A DNA stretch of 64,000 nucleotides from Candidatus Woesearchaeota archaeon CG10_big_fil_rev_8_21_14_0_10_45_16 (GTDB lineage Archaea; Nanobdellota; Nanobdellia; Woesearchaeales; GW2011-AR9): positions 62,001 through 126,000 of the forward strand of contig PCXY01000005.1 in NCBI GenBank assembly GCA_002762785.1, written 5' to 3'. A program made the translations under genes and the position numbers. Below the pieces are notes generated by a model. That model saw only the letters and a program-made list of their open reading frames with translations, had not been told where the DNA came from and did no database searches. Of this stretch, positions 35,256 to 43,057 are shown one piece after another; the first letter of the stretch is position 1, and every line of letters begins with the position of its first letter.

Positions 35256-35403
35256 AGCTCGCTCGGTCACCAGCAAAAAAAGAAAAAAACAAGGACCCGT
35301 GGTCGAGATAGCAAATGGAAATCCATTTGATAGATTAGGCGACACTTGCTCGCCAGCTCGCTCGGTCACCAGCAAAAAAAGAAAAAAACAAGGACCCGTG
35401 GTC
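35256..35403. repeat. Direct repeat of 49 bp containing the 5' end of tRNA-Val
   Basis: The 49-bp sequences at 35256-35304 and 35355-35403 are identical and 99 bp apart. Each contains an A-rich tract and ends in the first 12 nt of the tRNA (GGACCCGTGGTC). The left copy then diverges into unrelated sequence that includes a small hairpin (CAAATGG/CCATTTG). Only the right copy continues into a complete tRNA gene. This looks like a local duplication or a relic of an earlier tRNA copy. Confidence 0.7.
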
Positions 35404-35464
35404 TAGTAGCTATGACGTCCGCCTGACTCGCGGGAGATCTCCGGTGCAAATCCGGACGGGTCCA
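35392..35464 (+). tRNA. tRNA-Val (anticodon GAC)
   Basis: 73 nt folding into a full cloverleaf. The acceptor stem is GGACCCG/CGGGTCC with discriminator A. The D arm is GTC/GAC. The anticodon stem is TCCGC/GCGGG with loop CTGACTC, so the anticodon is GAC. The variable loop is five nt, and the T stem is TCCGG/CCGGA with loop TGCAAAT. CCA is not encoded. A T-run follows directly (TTTTTC). The T loop begins TG rather than TT, a minor deviation. Confidence 0.93.
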
Positions 35465-35470
35465 TTTTTC

Positions 35471-35926
35471 TTATCTATTCTGGACGTATCTCAAGATGTT
35501 TTCCAGGTAACTTTTTATATCAAGATCCTGTGAAATATGGTTCATCCGTACTTTATTACCAAGGTCAAGAGAATAAGTCTTAAACGTCTTGTCCAGAAAA
35601 TTTTGCTTCTTCTCCACGACTGCAATATCTGTATACTTCATCTCTTTCCCATGCAGCCGGATCTTGTCTTGATAGAAGATGTAAGGAGCGCTGGCCCTTC
35701 TAAATGCCATGAACACGCCAATAGCGATGACCAAAAGAAGAAAGATAAGGACCACAATCTTGATCAGCGTCTCTTCAGAAGAACGCAGGTAGAGAAAGGA
35801 AAGATTGAGCAGGATGCCAAGGTAGAAGACGATGCTTAAGAACAGCAAGACGACAGCTTTAGGGATGATAGCTCTGACCTTGACCTGAGAAAAGCTGTAG
35901 ACTGGCTGCTGAGTCATGGTTTCCAT
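35471..35926 (-). CDS. Membrane protein with PH-like C-terminal part
   Basis: 151 aa. Two helices (about residues 24-48 and 55-75) are followed by a small beta-rich domain (YIFYQDKIRLHGKEMKYTDIAVVEKKQ) like a bacterial PH-type fold. It resembles in plan the protein encoded at 15075, though the sequences are not close. It lies tail to tail with tRNA-Val. Function unknown. Confidence 0.65.
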   Translation of the reverse strand: METMTQQPVYSFSQVKVRAIIPKAVVLLFLSIVFYLGILLNLSFLYLRSSEETLIKIVVLIFLLLVIAIGVFMAFRRASAPYIFYQDKIRLHGKEMKYTDIAVVEKKQNFLDKTFKTYSLDLGNKVRMNHISQDLDIKSYLENILRYVQNR

Positions 35927-36027
35927 ACAGAAGAGAATACTATCGGATTTATATGTTTATTCCCAGCAAGAATCTTAAGCGGCTAGAAAAAAAGAAAAGA
36001 AAAAAAAAGAAAGAAAAGCTGTTAGGC

Positions 36028-38580
36028 TTATTCTACCATTGCGTCGTCAACCATCGCATCGCCAGCAGGAGCTGCTGAAGGTGCGCTGATACGAGCATCG
36101 CTTGCAGTGGTTCCTTCCACTTCAACTTCGGAACCGGACAACTCTTCCCATCTGGTTGCGATAACTCTTCCTGCGCGACGGGTGTCTTCACCGCTGTAAC
36201 CAGCTACTAGCATAGCAACATTGCCGTTTGATTGCTCAAACAACTTGATGCGTGCTTTGCCTGGAGTGAAGCCTTCTGTACAGTCAGCTGGGTTTCCAAG
36301 CAAGGAAGCTGCTACGGTGTTAACACATGGACCGCCAACAACAATCAGGTTCTGAGCAGCTAAGTCTGCGACTTCGCTGTCTAGTCTGGTTGCGTCAACA
36401 ACAGTCACTGCTACTAGGTCGCCAGATCGTCTCGCTGAGGTTGAGACAGCTCCGGAGGTCACGTAGAGATCGACTGTTCTTTCCACCTGAGGCCACTCGA
36501 CTTCAATCTGATCAGCAGAGGTTCCACTGCCAGTAGGGGTGTATCTCTTGACCCATGCGCCGTTGATAGAATAACCGTAGTTGTTATCATCATCGTCGTT
36601 AGGTGAGGTCAAGGTGATTCCTACAAAATTAGCCAAGTCAAGCTCGCTACTTGCAGCAGTGATGTCAGCTCCGATTACCTGGTATGGCACAGCAACAGCT
36701 CCAGAGGTTGCTGCTGTTCGGTCGTCAACTGCGTCAGTGTCGATCAAGGACACGTTCCACCTTAATGCATCAGTCCCTAAAGAGGTGTTGAAATCCTGGA
36801 TAAAGATTTTTGCACCGCCTCTAGCGATAACGTAGTTGGTCATATTACCACCGAATGCTCCGCCAGTGAATGACGAAGTATCTACGCCACCAGTTACTGA
36901 GATGTTCCAGTCTTTAACACCAGTATTCCCACCAGCAGTAGTTACGTTTGCTATGGTAAACGTCGTTCCTGCCAACCTTAATGTTGCAGATGCTGCGTTA
37001 GCCCCGAAGGTGATCGGTCTGTCGACAGTTTCGCCAGTTGCCAAAATCTTGAACTTGATCTTAGGGTCTGACTTACTATTATCATCAGCGCCTTTATACT
37101 GAATAACGTTTGAAACGGAATCTTCGTCATTATCGTCGTTCAGGATAAAGTACTGTTCGTCACCAATCTCGGAGTTGTTCAAATGCAAGACATCATCCTG
37201 AGTACCTGGCCTCATGGAGGTAGCCGCGGAAGCGTAGGCTAACGGCAAGTTGATAACATCGCCATTGACGTTGGTGAAAGTCAATTCGTACTCTTTTTCA
37301 CCGCTCTTGTCTTTGACGCTGATCATGTCTGTCGCCACATCAGCCAAACCGACGAAGCTAAGGTCCCAGTTCTCTGAGAAGACTAGAGGCTTTTCATCAA
37401 GTTCCGGTTGACCAAGCAGGGTCTCACCAACTGCAACGTAGTAGTCATTTTGAGCCGTCATGTTGATGACAATGCTGTCAATTTCTAACTCGCCATCTTC
37501 AGTTGTTGATGTAGCCTGATCAAGCATCGTACCGATAATTTCGACATCTGCGCCGTCGATGGTCTCATCATTGATCTTCAACTCGTCGGTGCTGCCGGTT
37601 GCGTTGATGCTGTCATCCTGAAGCTCAATCTTGTCAGCTCCCAGGAAGAACTCTGCCTGATGGACCCCACCAGCGTAGTCTTGGTATAATACTTCACTTA
37701 GACCAAGGACTGTTCCGTCTGAAAGAGTTTCAGTGTCGCCTTCATCCATCAAAGGAGTAGTCTGACCGTTGATGACAAACTTAGCCCGGTTGTTGGTATC
37801 AGTAAAGGTCAAACTAATTTCGTAGTCCTTTCCACCAACATTGAATGTTTGGGATTCACCTTCCATCAAGACACCATTAGCTGAACCTGACATCAAAGTC
37901 AAGGTTACTTGTGAGCTAAGAGCCCCACCAGTAACAGCTTTAACGATGTCATAGGTCTTGCCAAACATGGTCAACTGCTTGTCTTCGTAGTCATCTAACT
38001 TGAAACTCTCACTTGCATCAATATCGGACTCAGCTGCATCAAGGAAGTTTAACTCATACCGAGCAAACATAGCGTTGTCTTTGATGTACACGAAAAGGTT
38101 GGTGACATCATCGTCATCTTCTGCGTATGTTGAGTTGATAACAGCATTATCGAAGTGCAAGAACTGTTCGTATTGGAACGTTCCCTGAGAACTTCGCAAC
38201 TCACCGCTTTCCAAAGCTGCCAAATCGGTATCGTCTAAGAAGTCAACAACCCCATGTGTCGATGGACCGATAGACTCGCTGAATTCTAATACATCAGAAC
38301 CGCTTTCAACAAGCCAAGCGTCGCCAGAGACAGAAACAGAAGATGTTCCTGCAGCGCCACTATGATACATCATACTTGTTGCGATGTCAGTCACTGCCAA
38401 GTTGTCTACAGAAGCTGCTGCTTCTCCTACAACTAACAGACCATTGAACGTACCGTCCGCGACAAACATGTCGGGATAGGTGTTCAGGTTTGCAGCCAAT
38501 GCACCCATTGCGGTTGCACCGAGCATTCCTACGCCTGCACCTACTGCGAAAAGGCGTTTAACCACTCTTTTTATTTTCAT
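36028..38580 (-). CDS. S-layer protein
   Basis: 850 aa from the ATG at 38580. A signal peptide (VKRLFAVGAGVGMLGATAMGALA) is followed directly by NLNTYPDMFVADGTFNGLLVVGE, the sequence context of archaeal S-layer and S-layer-like proteins. The rest is acidic, Asp/Glu- and Thr-rich, with two Cys near the end that could form one disulfide. The ATG is chosen over the GTG at 38592 because GGAGGTG abuts that GTG. High expression is implied by codon use and the long structured leader. The chain ends in an Ala/Pro/Met/Val/Asp tail without an obvious membrane helix. Confidence 0.9.
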   Translation of the reverse strand: MKIKRVVKRLFAVGAGVGMLGATAMGALAANLNTYPDMFVADGTFNGLLVVGEAAASVDNLAVTDIATSMMYHSGAAGTSSVSVSGDAWLVESGSDVLEFSESIGPSTHGVVDFLDDTDLAALESGELRSSQGTFQYEQFLHFDNAVINSTYAEDDDDVTNLFVYIKDNAMFARYELNFLDAAESDIDASESFKLDDYEDKQLTMFGKTYDIVKAVTGGALSSQVTLTLMSGSANGVLMEGESQTFNVGGKDYEISLTFTDTNNRAKFVINGQTTPLMDEGDTETLSDGTVLGLSEVLYQDYAGGVHQAEFFLGADKIELQDDSINATGSTDELKINDETIDGADVEIIGTMLDQATSTTEDGELEIDSIVINMTAQNDYYVAVGETLLGQPELDEKPLVFSENWDLSFVGLADVATDMISVKDKSGEKEYELTFTNVNGDVINLPLAYASAATSMRPGTQDDVLHLNNSEIGDEQYFILNDDNDEDSVSNVIQYKGADDNSKSDPKIKFKILATGETVDRPITFGANAASATLRLAGTTFTIANVTTAGGNTGVKDWNISVTGGVDTSSFTGGAFGGNMTNYVIARGGAKIFIQDFNTSLGTDALRWNVSLIDTDAVDDRTAATSGAVAVPYQVIGADITAASSELDLANFVGITLTSPNDDDDNNYGYSINGAWVKRYTPTGSGTSADQIEVEWPQVERTVDLYVTSGAVSTSARRSGDLVAVTVVDATRLDSEVADLAAQNLIVVGGPCVNTVAASLLGNPADCTEGFTPGKARIKLFEQSNGNVAMLVAGYSGEDTRRAGRVIATRWEELSGSEVEVEGTTASDARISAPSAAPAGDAMVDDAMVE

Positions 38581-38737
38581 TTTCCAAAACACACCTCCGT
38601 GTTTGAATATGCTTTTTTAGTTGAAGCCGCACCGACCATCTCCAAAGATTACGAACAACATGTCCGGAATGGACATGCCTCTTTTCGAATTTAGAGATGG
38701 CCACCTCTGTTGCGATAGCCACAACTATTTGTTTGGT
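38581..38737 (-). promoter_or_regulatory. Structured 5' leader of the S-layer gene
   Basis: From the TATA box (CTTATAAAG on the minus strand, 38759-38767) a transcript would start near 38737 and carry a leader of about 155 nt ending in GGAGGTG. Within it CCATCTC/GAGATGG (38636-38642 and 38694-38700) closes a long stem, and CATGTCC/GGACATG (38659-38665, 38671-38677) makes its inner hairpin. Long stable leaders on S-layer mRNAs are known in several prokaryotes to extend half-life. No separate gene is needed to explain the 157 bp. Confidence 0.6.
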
Positions 38738-38810
38738 AGGTCTCAAGACTGAAAATCGCTTTATAAGTCTTTCGCAATGTTCAGGGTTTGAAAAAAAGGA
38801 AAAGAGGGTT

Positions 38811-38902
38811 GAACGCCTGAAACTTTGAAATTTCGGAGTTTCAGAGGTTCATCATTGGGAAATGACAAAGGGGCAAAAAAGAACTTTGTTCTATATTTTG
38901 CC
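38811..38902. promoter_or_regulatory. Two palindromes between the S-layer and helicase promoters
   Basis: The first (38811-38850) has arms GAAC/GTTC and CTGAAACT/AGTTTCAG around GAAATTTC. The second (38872-38902) has arms GGCAAAA/TTTTGCC around GAACTTTGTTC. Both lie upstream of the S-layer TATA box and about 60-150 bp before the helicase gene. They are candidate operator sites. The remaining sequence of this 381-bp gap (38903-38961) holds an AT-rich promoter, TTTATTTAAATA, for the helicase fragment. Confidence 0.5.
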
Positions 38903-38961
38903 ATCATTTTGTAGTTTTAGGATAAATTTATTTAAATAGTCATCGGTTTCAAGAGTTTGAT

Positions 38962-39609
38962 ATGGATATCAAAGACCTGCCTTTACCGGCTTTTTTTCGG
39001 GAACATTATACCAAGTTTAGCAGCTTGACACCTATCCAGAAGAAGGCAGTCGATGCCGGCCTGCTTCAAGGAACTTCCTTATTGATCTGCGCCCCCACCG
39101 CTTCCGGAAAGACTTTGGTAGCGACCATGGCCATGGCCAATACTATCGGAAAAGGGAAGGTAATCTACCTAGTGCCGCTAAAAGCGTTAGCCAACGAGAA
39201 ATATAAAGAGTTCAAGCAGCTTCTGGAAAAGACAGATCATAAAGCGATGATCTCAATAGGAGATGTTGATTCTGATTCAGGATACCTGAGCAGGTATGAC
39301 GTGCTGGTGTTGACTACCGAAAAACTGGATTCGCTGATGCGGCATCACGTTCCTTGGCTGCGGGAGGTGAAAGCTGTGGTTATAGATGAGATCCATCTGC
39401 TGAATGATCCTTCCCGGGGACCGACACTAGAGATAATCCTGACTCTCTTAAAGACCATGATAAAGCCCCAGCTTATCGGCTTATCTGCCACCATCGGCAA
39501 TCCCCAGCAGCTGGCAGACTGGTTGGAAGCTACATTGGTGCAGGACACTTGGCGGCCGGTAGAATTGAAGCAGGGCATATATCATGATGATAAGATTGAG
39601 TTTTATTGA
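38962..39609 (+). CDS. Hel308/Ski2-type helicase, truncated to the first RecA domain
   Basis: 215 aa carrying motif I APTASGKT, Ia PLKALANEK, Ib TTEKLDSL, II DEIH and III GLSATIGN, then stopping after WRPVELKQGIYHDDKIEFY. A functional Hel308 has about 700 residues with a second RecA domain, winged helix and ratchet domain, all missing. The stop is 35 bp from the convergent gene, so the rest is not in this locus. It could be a pseudogene, one half of a split helicase with the other half elsewhere, or a remnant of rearrangement. Confidence 0.85.
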   Translation: MDIKDLPLPAFFREHYTKFSSLTPIQKKAVDAGLLQGTSLLICAPTASGKTLVATMAMANTIGKGKVIYLVPLKALANEKYKEFKQLLEKTDHKAMISIGDVDSDSGYLSRYDVLVLTTEKLDSLMRHHVPWLREVKAVVIDEIHLLNDPSRGPTLEIILTLLKTMIKPQLIGLSATIGNPQQLADWLEATLVQDTWRPVELKQGIYHDDKIEFY

Positions 39610-39643
39610 GAGGATTATAGCTTTAAACAGAATACCGTTCTAA

Positions 39644-40834
39644 TCAACTTAACACATTCTTCAGAACCTTCGCATCATATGTATCTTTATACTCCTTGGC
39701 TAACTCACGGATCTGATCAACATCGATCCCGATCCCTTTTTTCTCCAGTTCTTTCTGCATCCGGCATAAGCATTCCAAAAATTGAGTGGCATTATGGGGT
39801 TTGTCCGTCTCCCGACAGCGTTCAAAATCTAATAACGTGACCTTTTGTTTAGCATCTATCAGCACATGCTTGAAAGGGTGATGCATCTCTTCTTTGTTCA
39901 ACCCTAAAGAATCCAGTAGGAGACATTGCTGTAATACTTCGTCCAGGACCTTGACTGCCGCTTCTTTAGAAGCAGTCTGCAGCCAATCTAACAGGAAAAC
40001 CCCCTCCACGAACTCATAGACAAAAAAAGAATCATCCGAAAACAGTAGTTTGGGACCGAGGCCTTTCTTGTTCAGCAATTTCAGGCAGCGGACCTCATTC
40101 TCGATCGTCCCTTCGGCCTTGCTCTCTGGTTTTTTTACTTTGATCGCCACTTTAACAACATCTTTTTTAGATAGATGAGTCTTGATGTAAGAACTTCTAT
40201 CTAGCAAGGCAGTATAGATCATTCCCCTTTTTCCAGAAGTGAAGTATTGTAGGCCATACAGATTTTTTTTCTCCAATTCTCTTAACAAAGGTGTTTTCTC
40301 TACCTCGTAGACATATAACGTTTCAAAAGCCAGCTTCAGCTTCTCTTTTTCTTTCCAGGAGAACAGGTTATGTTCGATCAATTCTTCGATTCTCTCTTTA
40401 TTGGTCAATGTTGAAAACAAGAATAAGATTTTTCCGTCTGGGAACAAGTATTTAGAAACTTTACTGAAAAACCGCCCCGATATCTCCCAGCCTTTCTTAC
40501 CTCCATATAAAGCAGCGTCTTCTATTCCTTTGTCCTGCGGCAGGTAGGGCGGATTGAAGATGATCAGGTTAAAACAGCCAGAGACATTGTCGAACAGGTC
40601 ACTTCTGACTGCTTTGACCTTGCGTAACCGCTGGTCTCGAATCTTGTCTCTTAACTTTTCTACAGCTTCTTCATTGATATCTACTGCGATGACTTCTTTT
40701 ACGTTAGGGGACAGGACAGCTGTCAAGGCCTGGATGCCCGAGCCAGTTCCCACGTCCAATACACGGCCGATAGCCTGCTGTTTGACCTGCTTCTGCAACA
40801 GATAAGAATCTTCAGCCGGTTCGTAGATGTCCAT
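39644..40834 (-). CDS. Fusion of HemK/Mtq2-like methyltransferase and Ser/Thr-kinase-like domain
   Basis: 396 aa. The N-terminal half (residues 1-190) has the SAM motif DVGTGSGIQ and the catalytic NPPYLP of the HemK/PrmC/Mtq2 glutamine methyltransferases, which act on class I release factors. The C-terminal half (about 215-390) looks like a minimal kinase: VVKVAIKVKKPES (Lys), ENEVRCLKLLNKKGLGPKLL (Glu), VYEFVEG, then EEMHHPFKHVLID and LLDFERC in the place of the catalytic loop and DFG. That pattern resembles the predicted kinases of COG2112 from memory. The catalytic loop lacks the normal HxD. Confidence 0.82.
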   Translation of the reverse strand: MDIYEPAEDSYLLQKQVKQQAIGRVLDVGTGSGIQALTAVLSPNVKEVIAVDINEEAVEKLRDKIRDQRLRKVKAVRSDLFDNVSGCFNLIIFNPPYLPQDKGIEDAALYGGKKGWEISGRFFSKVSKYLFPDGKILFLFSTLTNKERIEELIEHNLFSWKEKEKLKLAFETLYVYEVEKTPLLRELEKKNLYGLQYFTSGKRGMIYTALLDRSSYIKTHLSKKDVVKVAIKVKKPESKAEGTIENEVRCLKLLNKKGLGPKLLFSDDSFFVYEFVEGVFLLDWLQTASKEAAVKVLDEVLQQCLLLDSLGLNKEEMHHPFKHVLIDAKQKVTLLDFERCRETDKPHNATQFLECLCRMQKELEKKGIGIDVDQIRELAKEYKDTYDAKVLKNVLS

Positions 40835-40866
40835 ATACCAAAGAAGAAGCTATTTTTAGATAAAGG

Positions 40867-41571
40867 TTATGGTAATCTCAGTTTCTTCGCCAATCCTTCG
40901 GCCTCTTGCAGCTGCTCTTGAGTACCGATGTCTAATATATTGGGAGTCTTGACATACGTAAATTTCTTCCCCCCCTTAATAAGCATCTTGATAGCATCTG
41001 TCACTTCCAGCTCGCCCCGAAGACTCGGCTCCAGTCTCTTGCAGGCGGCAAAGATCTCACGAGGGAAGAGATAGACACTAAGGTTAGCCAGATTGCTGGG
41101 AGCATCGACCGGTTTTTCGACGATATCAAGCACGTTTTTGCCATCGACTACTAGAATACCATACCGCCGTGGATCATCAACTTCCTTGCAGGTTATCACC
41201 CCGTCACTATCTGACTTCAACAGCTTCTCAAGCAAAGAGGTCTCAAACAAAGAATCGACAGCTATGCACAAAAATTTCTTATCAGTTATGTATTTCTCGG
41301 CTGTCAGCACCGCATCTCCCGTGCCGCGCATCTCTTTCTGCTCCACGCAGCGGATGTTCATGCCGAACGGAGAACCTTCGCAGTAGTTCAGCATCTGGCC
41401 TTTAAGATGATGGATGACGACGACGACATCAGTGATACCAACTTTCTTAAGCTGTTTCAGGATGATCTCCAGCATTGGTATACCATTGACGGGAACGAGA
41501 GCTTTCGGAATATCTTTCGTCAATGGAAATAACCGTTTCCCCTGTCCTGCCGCTAAGATCACTGCTTGCAT
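40867..41571 (-). CDS. Sugar-phosphate nucleotidyltransferase (GlmU N-terminal-like)
   Basis: 234 aa. The signature AAGQGKRLFPLTKDIPKAL followed by G-type NTP and sugar-binding elements (MRGTGDAVLTAE, YLFPREIF, GELEVTDAIKML) marks the family that makes NDP-sugars. It lacks the acetyltransferase domain of GlmU. Its place at the end of the glmS-glmR-HAD operon suggests UTP-dependent activation of GlcNAc-1-phosphate, but glucose-1-phosphate or other sugars are possible. It overlaps the HAD gene by 13 bp. Confidence 0.88.
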   Translation of the reverse strand: MQAVILAAGQGKRLFPLTKDIPKALVPVNGIPMLEIILKQLKKVGITDVVVVIHHLKGQMLNYCEGSPFGMNIRCVEQKEMRGTGDAVLTAEKYITDKKFLCIAVDSLFETSLLEKLLKSDSDGVITCKEVDDPRRYGILVVDGKNVLDIVEKPVDAPSNLANLSVYLFPREIFAACKRLEPSLRGELEVTDAIKMLIKGGKKFTYVKTPNILDIGTQEQLQEAEGLAKKLRLP

Positions 41572-42035
41572 AGTATCTGTTGTAGCTCCATGAATGTAGT
41601 TATCTGGAAATCAGGAACCTCTAGCTTTTCTTGAGGCGTCCGACTTTTATGCTTACCGTGGCAGAGATGGACTGTTTTCCAGCCCAGCTCGTTGGCATAC
41701 TTTACTTCGGCATCGACACGGTCGCCGATGACCCATACCTCTTCCTCAGGAAATTCCTGCTTGATCTTCTGGAATTCTTCTTTTTTCTCTTCGTTGGAAC
41801 GGCAGATGACAATCCTGTCAAAAAAACTTCTGACTCCCAAGGTCTCGATCTTTTTATCCTGCAGACCAAGGTCTGTCTCTTTAGTTATTAATATTTTCCT
41901 TGCTGAGAGCGTAGAAAGAAGCTCTTTAACACCAGGGAACAGTGAGATGGACAAGACGTCCTGCCACTTATTCTGTTCGGTCATCTGACCGGTGCAGTCA
42001 TACAACGTATCGTCAAGGTCAAAGATGAAGAGCAT
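41559..42035 (-). CDS. HAD-superfamily hydrolase
   Basis: 158 aa. DLDDTLYD (residues 6-13, nucleophile Asp6), TKE as motif II and VIGDRVDAEVKYA as motifs III/IV form a complete site without a large cap. It sits one base after glmR and overlaps the nucleotidyltransferase gene. Within an amino-sugar operon a sugar-phosphate phosphatase role is plausible, not shown. Confidence 0.85.
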   Translation of the reverse strand: MLFIFDLDDTLYDCTGQMTEQNKWQDVLSISLFPGVKELLSTLSARKILITKETDLGLQDKKIETLGVRSFFDRIVICRSNEEKKEEFQKIKQEFPEEEVWVIGDRVDAEVKYANELGWKTVHLCHGKHKSRTPQEKLEVPDFQITTFMELQQILCKQ

Positions 42036-42036
42036 T

Positions 42037-43008
42037 TTAGAGGTTTTCCACTATTTTCATCAGTTCTGCCGCCAGCTTGTGGGCGTCGTGTCGGATAAGA
42101 GTCCTATGCTTAGCTAGCGCATCGTTCTGGTCATACTCAGACATCTGTCTCTCTAAAAGGTTGGCGCTGATCACTCGTGGATCGTCCTGGTCATTTTCGA
42201 TGAGTTCAGCTTCGTCAGAGTATCTCTGCAATAAGTCCGGCGCCGGTTTTCCATCGTTGACTAAGATGTGATCAAAAACATCTTTACCGATGAATGAAAT
42301 GATCTCACGAAGATAATCGCCTACCTTAAACCCAGTAGTCTGTCCTTTCTTGTTCATCAGATTTACCACAAATATTTTTTTGGCTTTGGTCTCTTTAAGA
42401 GCCTGGCTGATACCTTCCACCAAAAGGTTGGGGATCAACGCAGTGTACAACCCGCCGGGACCAAGGACAATAAGGTCGGCGTTCATGATCTCGTCGATAG
42501 CATGGGAATCAGCTTTAGGATATGGTTCCAGGTACATCTTCAGATACCCTTGATCTATCTCTTGAGAGGTGTAGATCTCCCCTTCGCCTTCTAGGATCTT
42601 CTCGTTCTTCAGGATCATCTTCAAACGGACTTTATGGGTCGTCACCGGGATGACTTTCCCTTTGATCGAGAGGATCTTGCCAGCTTCCTCGACAGCCTTC
42701 TCAAAGCTGCCGGTGACTTTCTCCAACGCGGAAAGAAGAAGGTTGCCAAAACTATGGCCTTGAAGACCGCCGTTCTCAAAGCGATAGTTCATCAGGTCGC
42801 GCATCAGCCTACTGGAATCAGAAAGAGCGACAAGACACTGCCGGACATCTCCCGGAGGAAGCACCCCCAGCTCATCTCGCAAGATACCAGTGCTGCCACC
42901 GTCATCAGCCATGGAGACGATCGCCCCCAGCTCGACGTTATATTTCTGTAATCCACGCAAGACCACGAAATTTCCCGTGCCGCCGCCGATGACCACTACC
43001 TTTTTCAT
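42037..43008 (-). CDS. GlmR/YvcK family protein
   Basis: 323 aa. The nucleotide-binding start VIGGGTGNFVVLRGL, MADDGGSTGILRDELG, PPGDVRQCLVALS and VLGPGGLYTALIPNLLV are family landmarks. The fold is shared with CofD, but the length and motifs favour GlmR/YvcK. In Bacillus GlmR binds UDP-GlcNAc and stimulates GlmS. Here the gene lies next to glmS (50 bp apart) and upstream of the HAD and nucleotidyltransferase genes, in one direction, which makes the same link likely. Confidence 0.88.
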   Translation of the reverse strand: MKKVVVIGGGTGNFVVLRGLQKYNVELGAIVSMADDGGSTGILRDELGVLPPGDVRQCLVALSDSSRLMRDLMNYRFENGGLQGHSFGNLLLSALEKVTGSFEKAVEEAGKILSIKGKVIPVTTHKVRLKMILKNEKILEGEGEIYTSQEIDQGYLKMYLEPYPKADSHAIDEIMNADLIVLGPGGLYTALIPNLLVEGISQALKETKAKKIFVVNLMNKKGQTTGFKVGDYLREIISFIGKDVFDHILVNDGKPAPDLLQRYSDEAELIENDQDDPRVISANLLERQMSEYDQNDALAKHRTLIRHDAHKLAAELMKIVENL

Positions 43009-43057
43009 TATGCGAAGAAGTTAGGAAATCCCTTTTAAAGGTTGTGGAAACAAGAAT

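Noticed and set aside
35293-35354. A second complete tRNA in the left copy of the repeat
   Set aside because: After the first 12 nt no D, anticodon or T arm and no matching 3' acceptor strand can be found.
38558-38746. 62-codon minus-strand frame over the S-layer leader
   Set aside because: It overlaps the S-layer start in another frame, covers the TSS-to-Shine-Dalgarno region and has no ribosome site; the structured leader explains the sequence better.
42037-43008. CofD (F420 biosynthesis)
   Set aside because: The fold is shared, but motifs and position next to glmS favour GlmR/YvcK; a phylogeny would decide.
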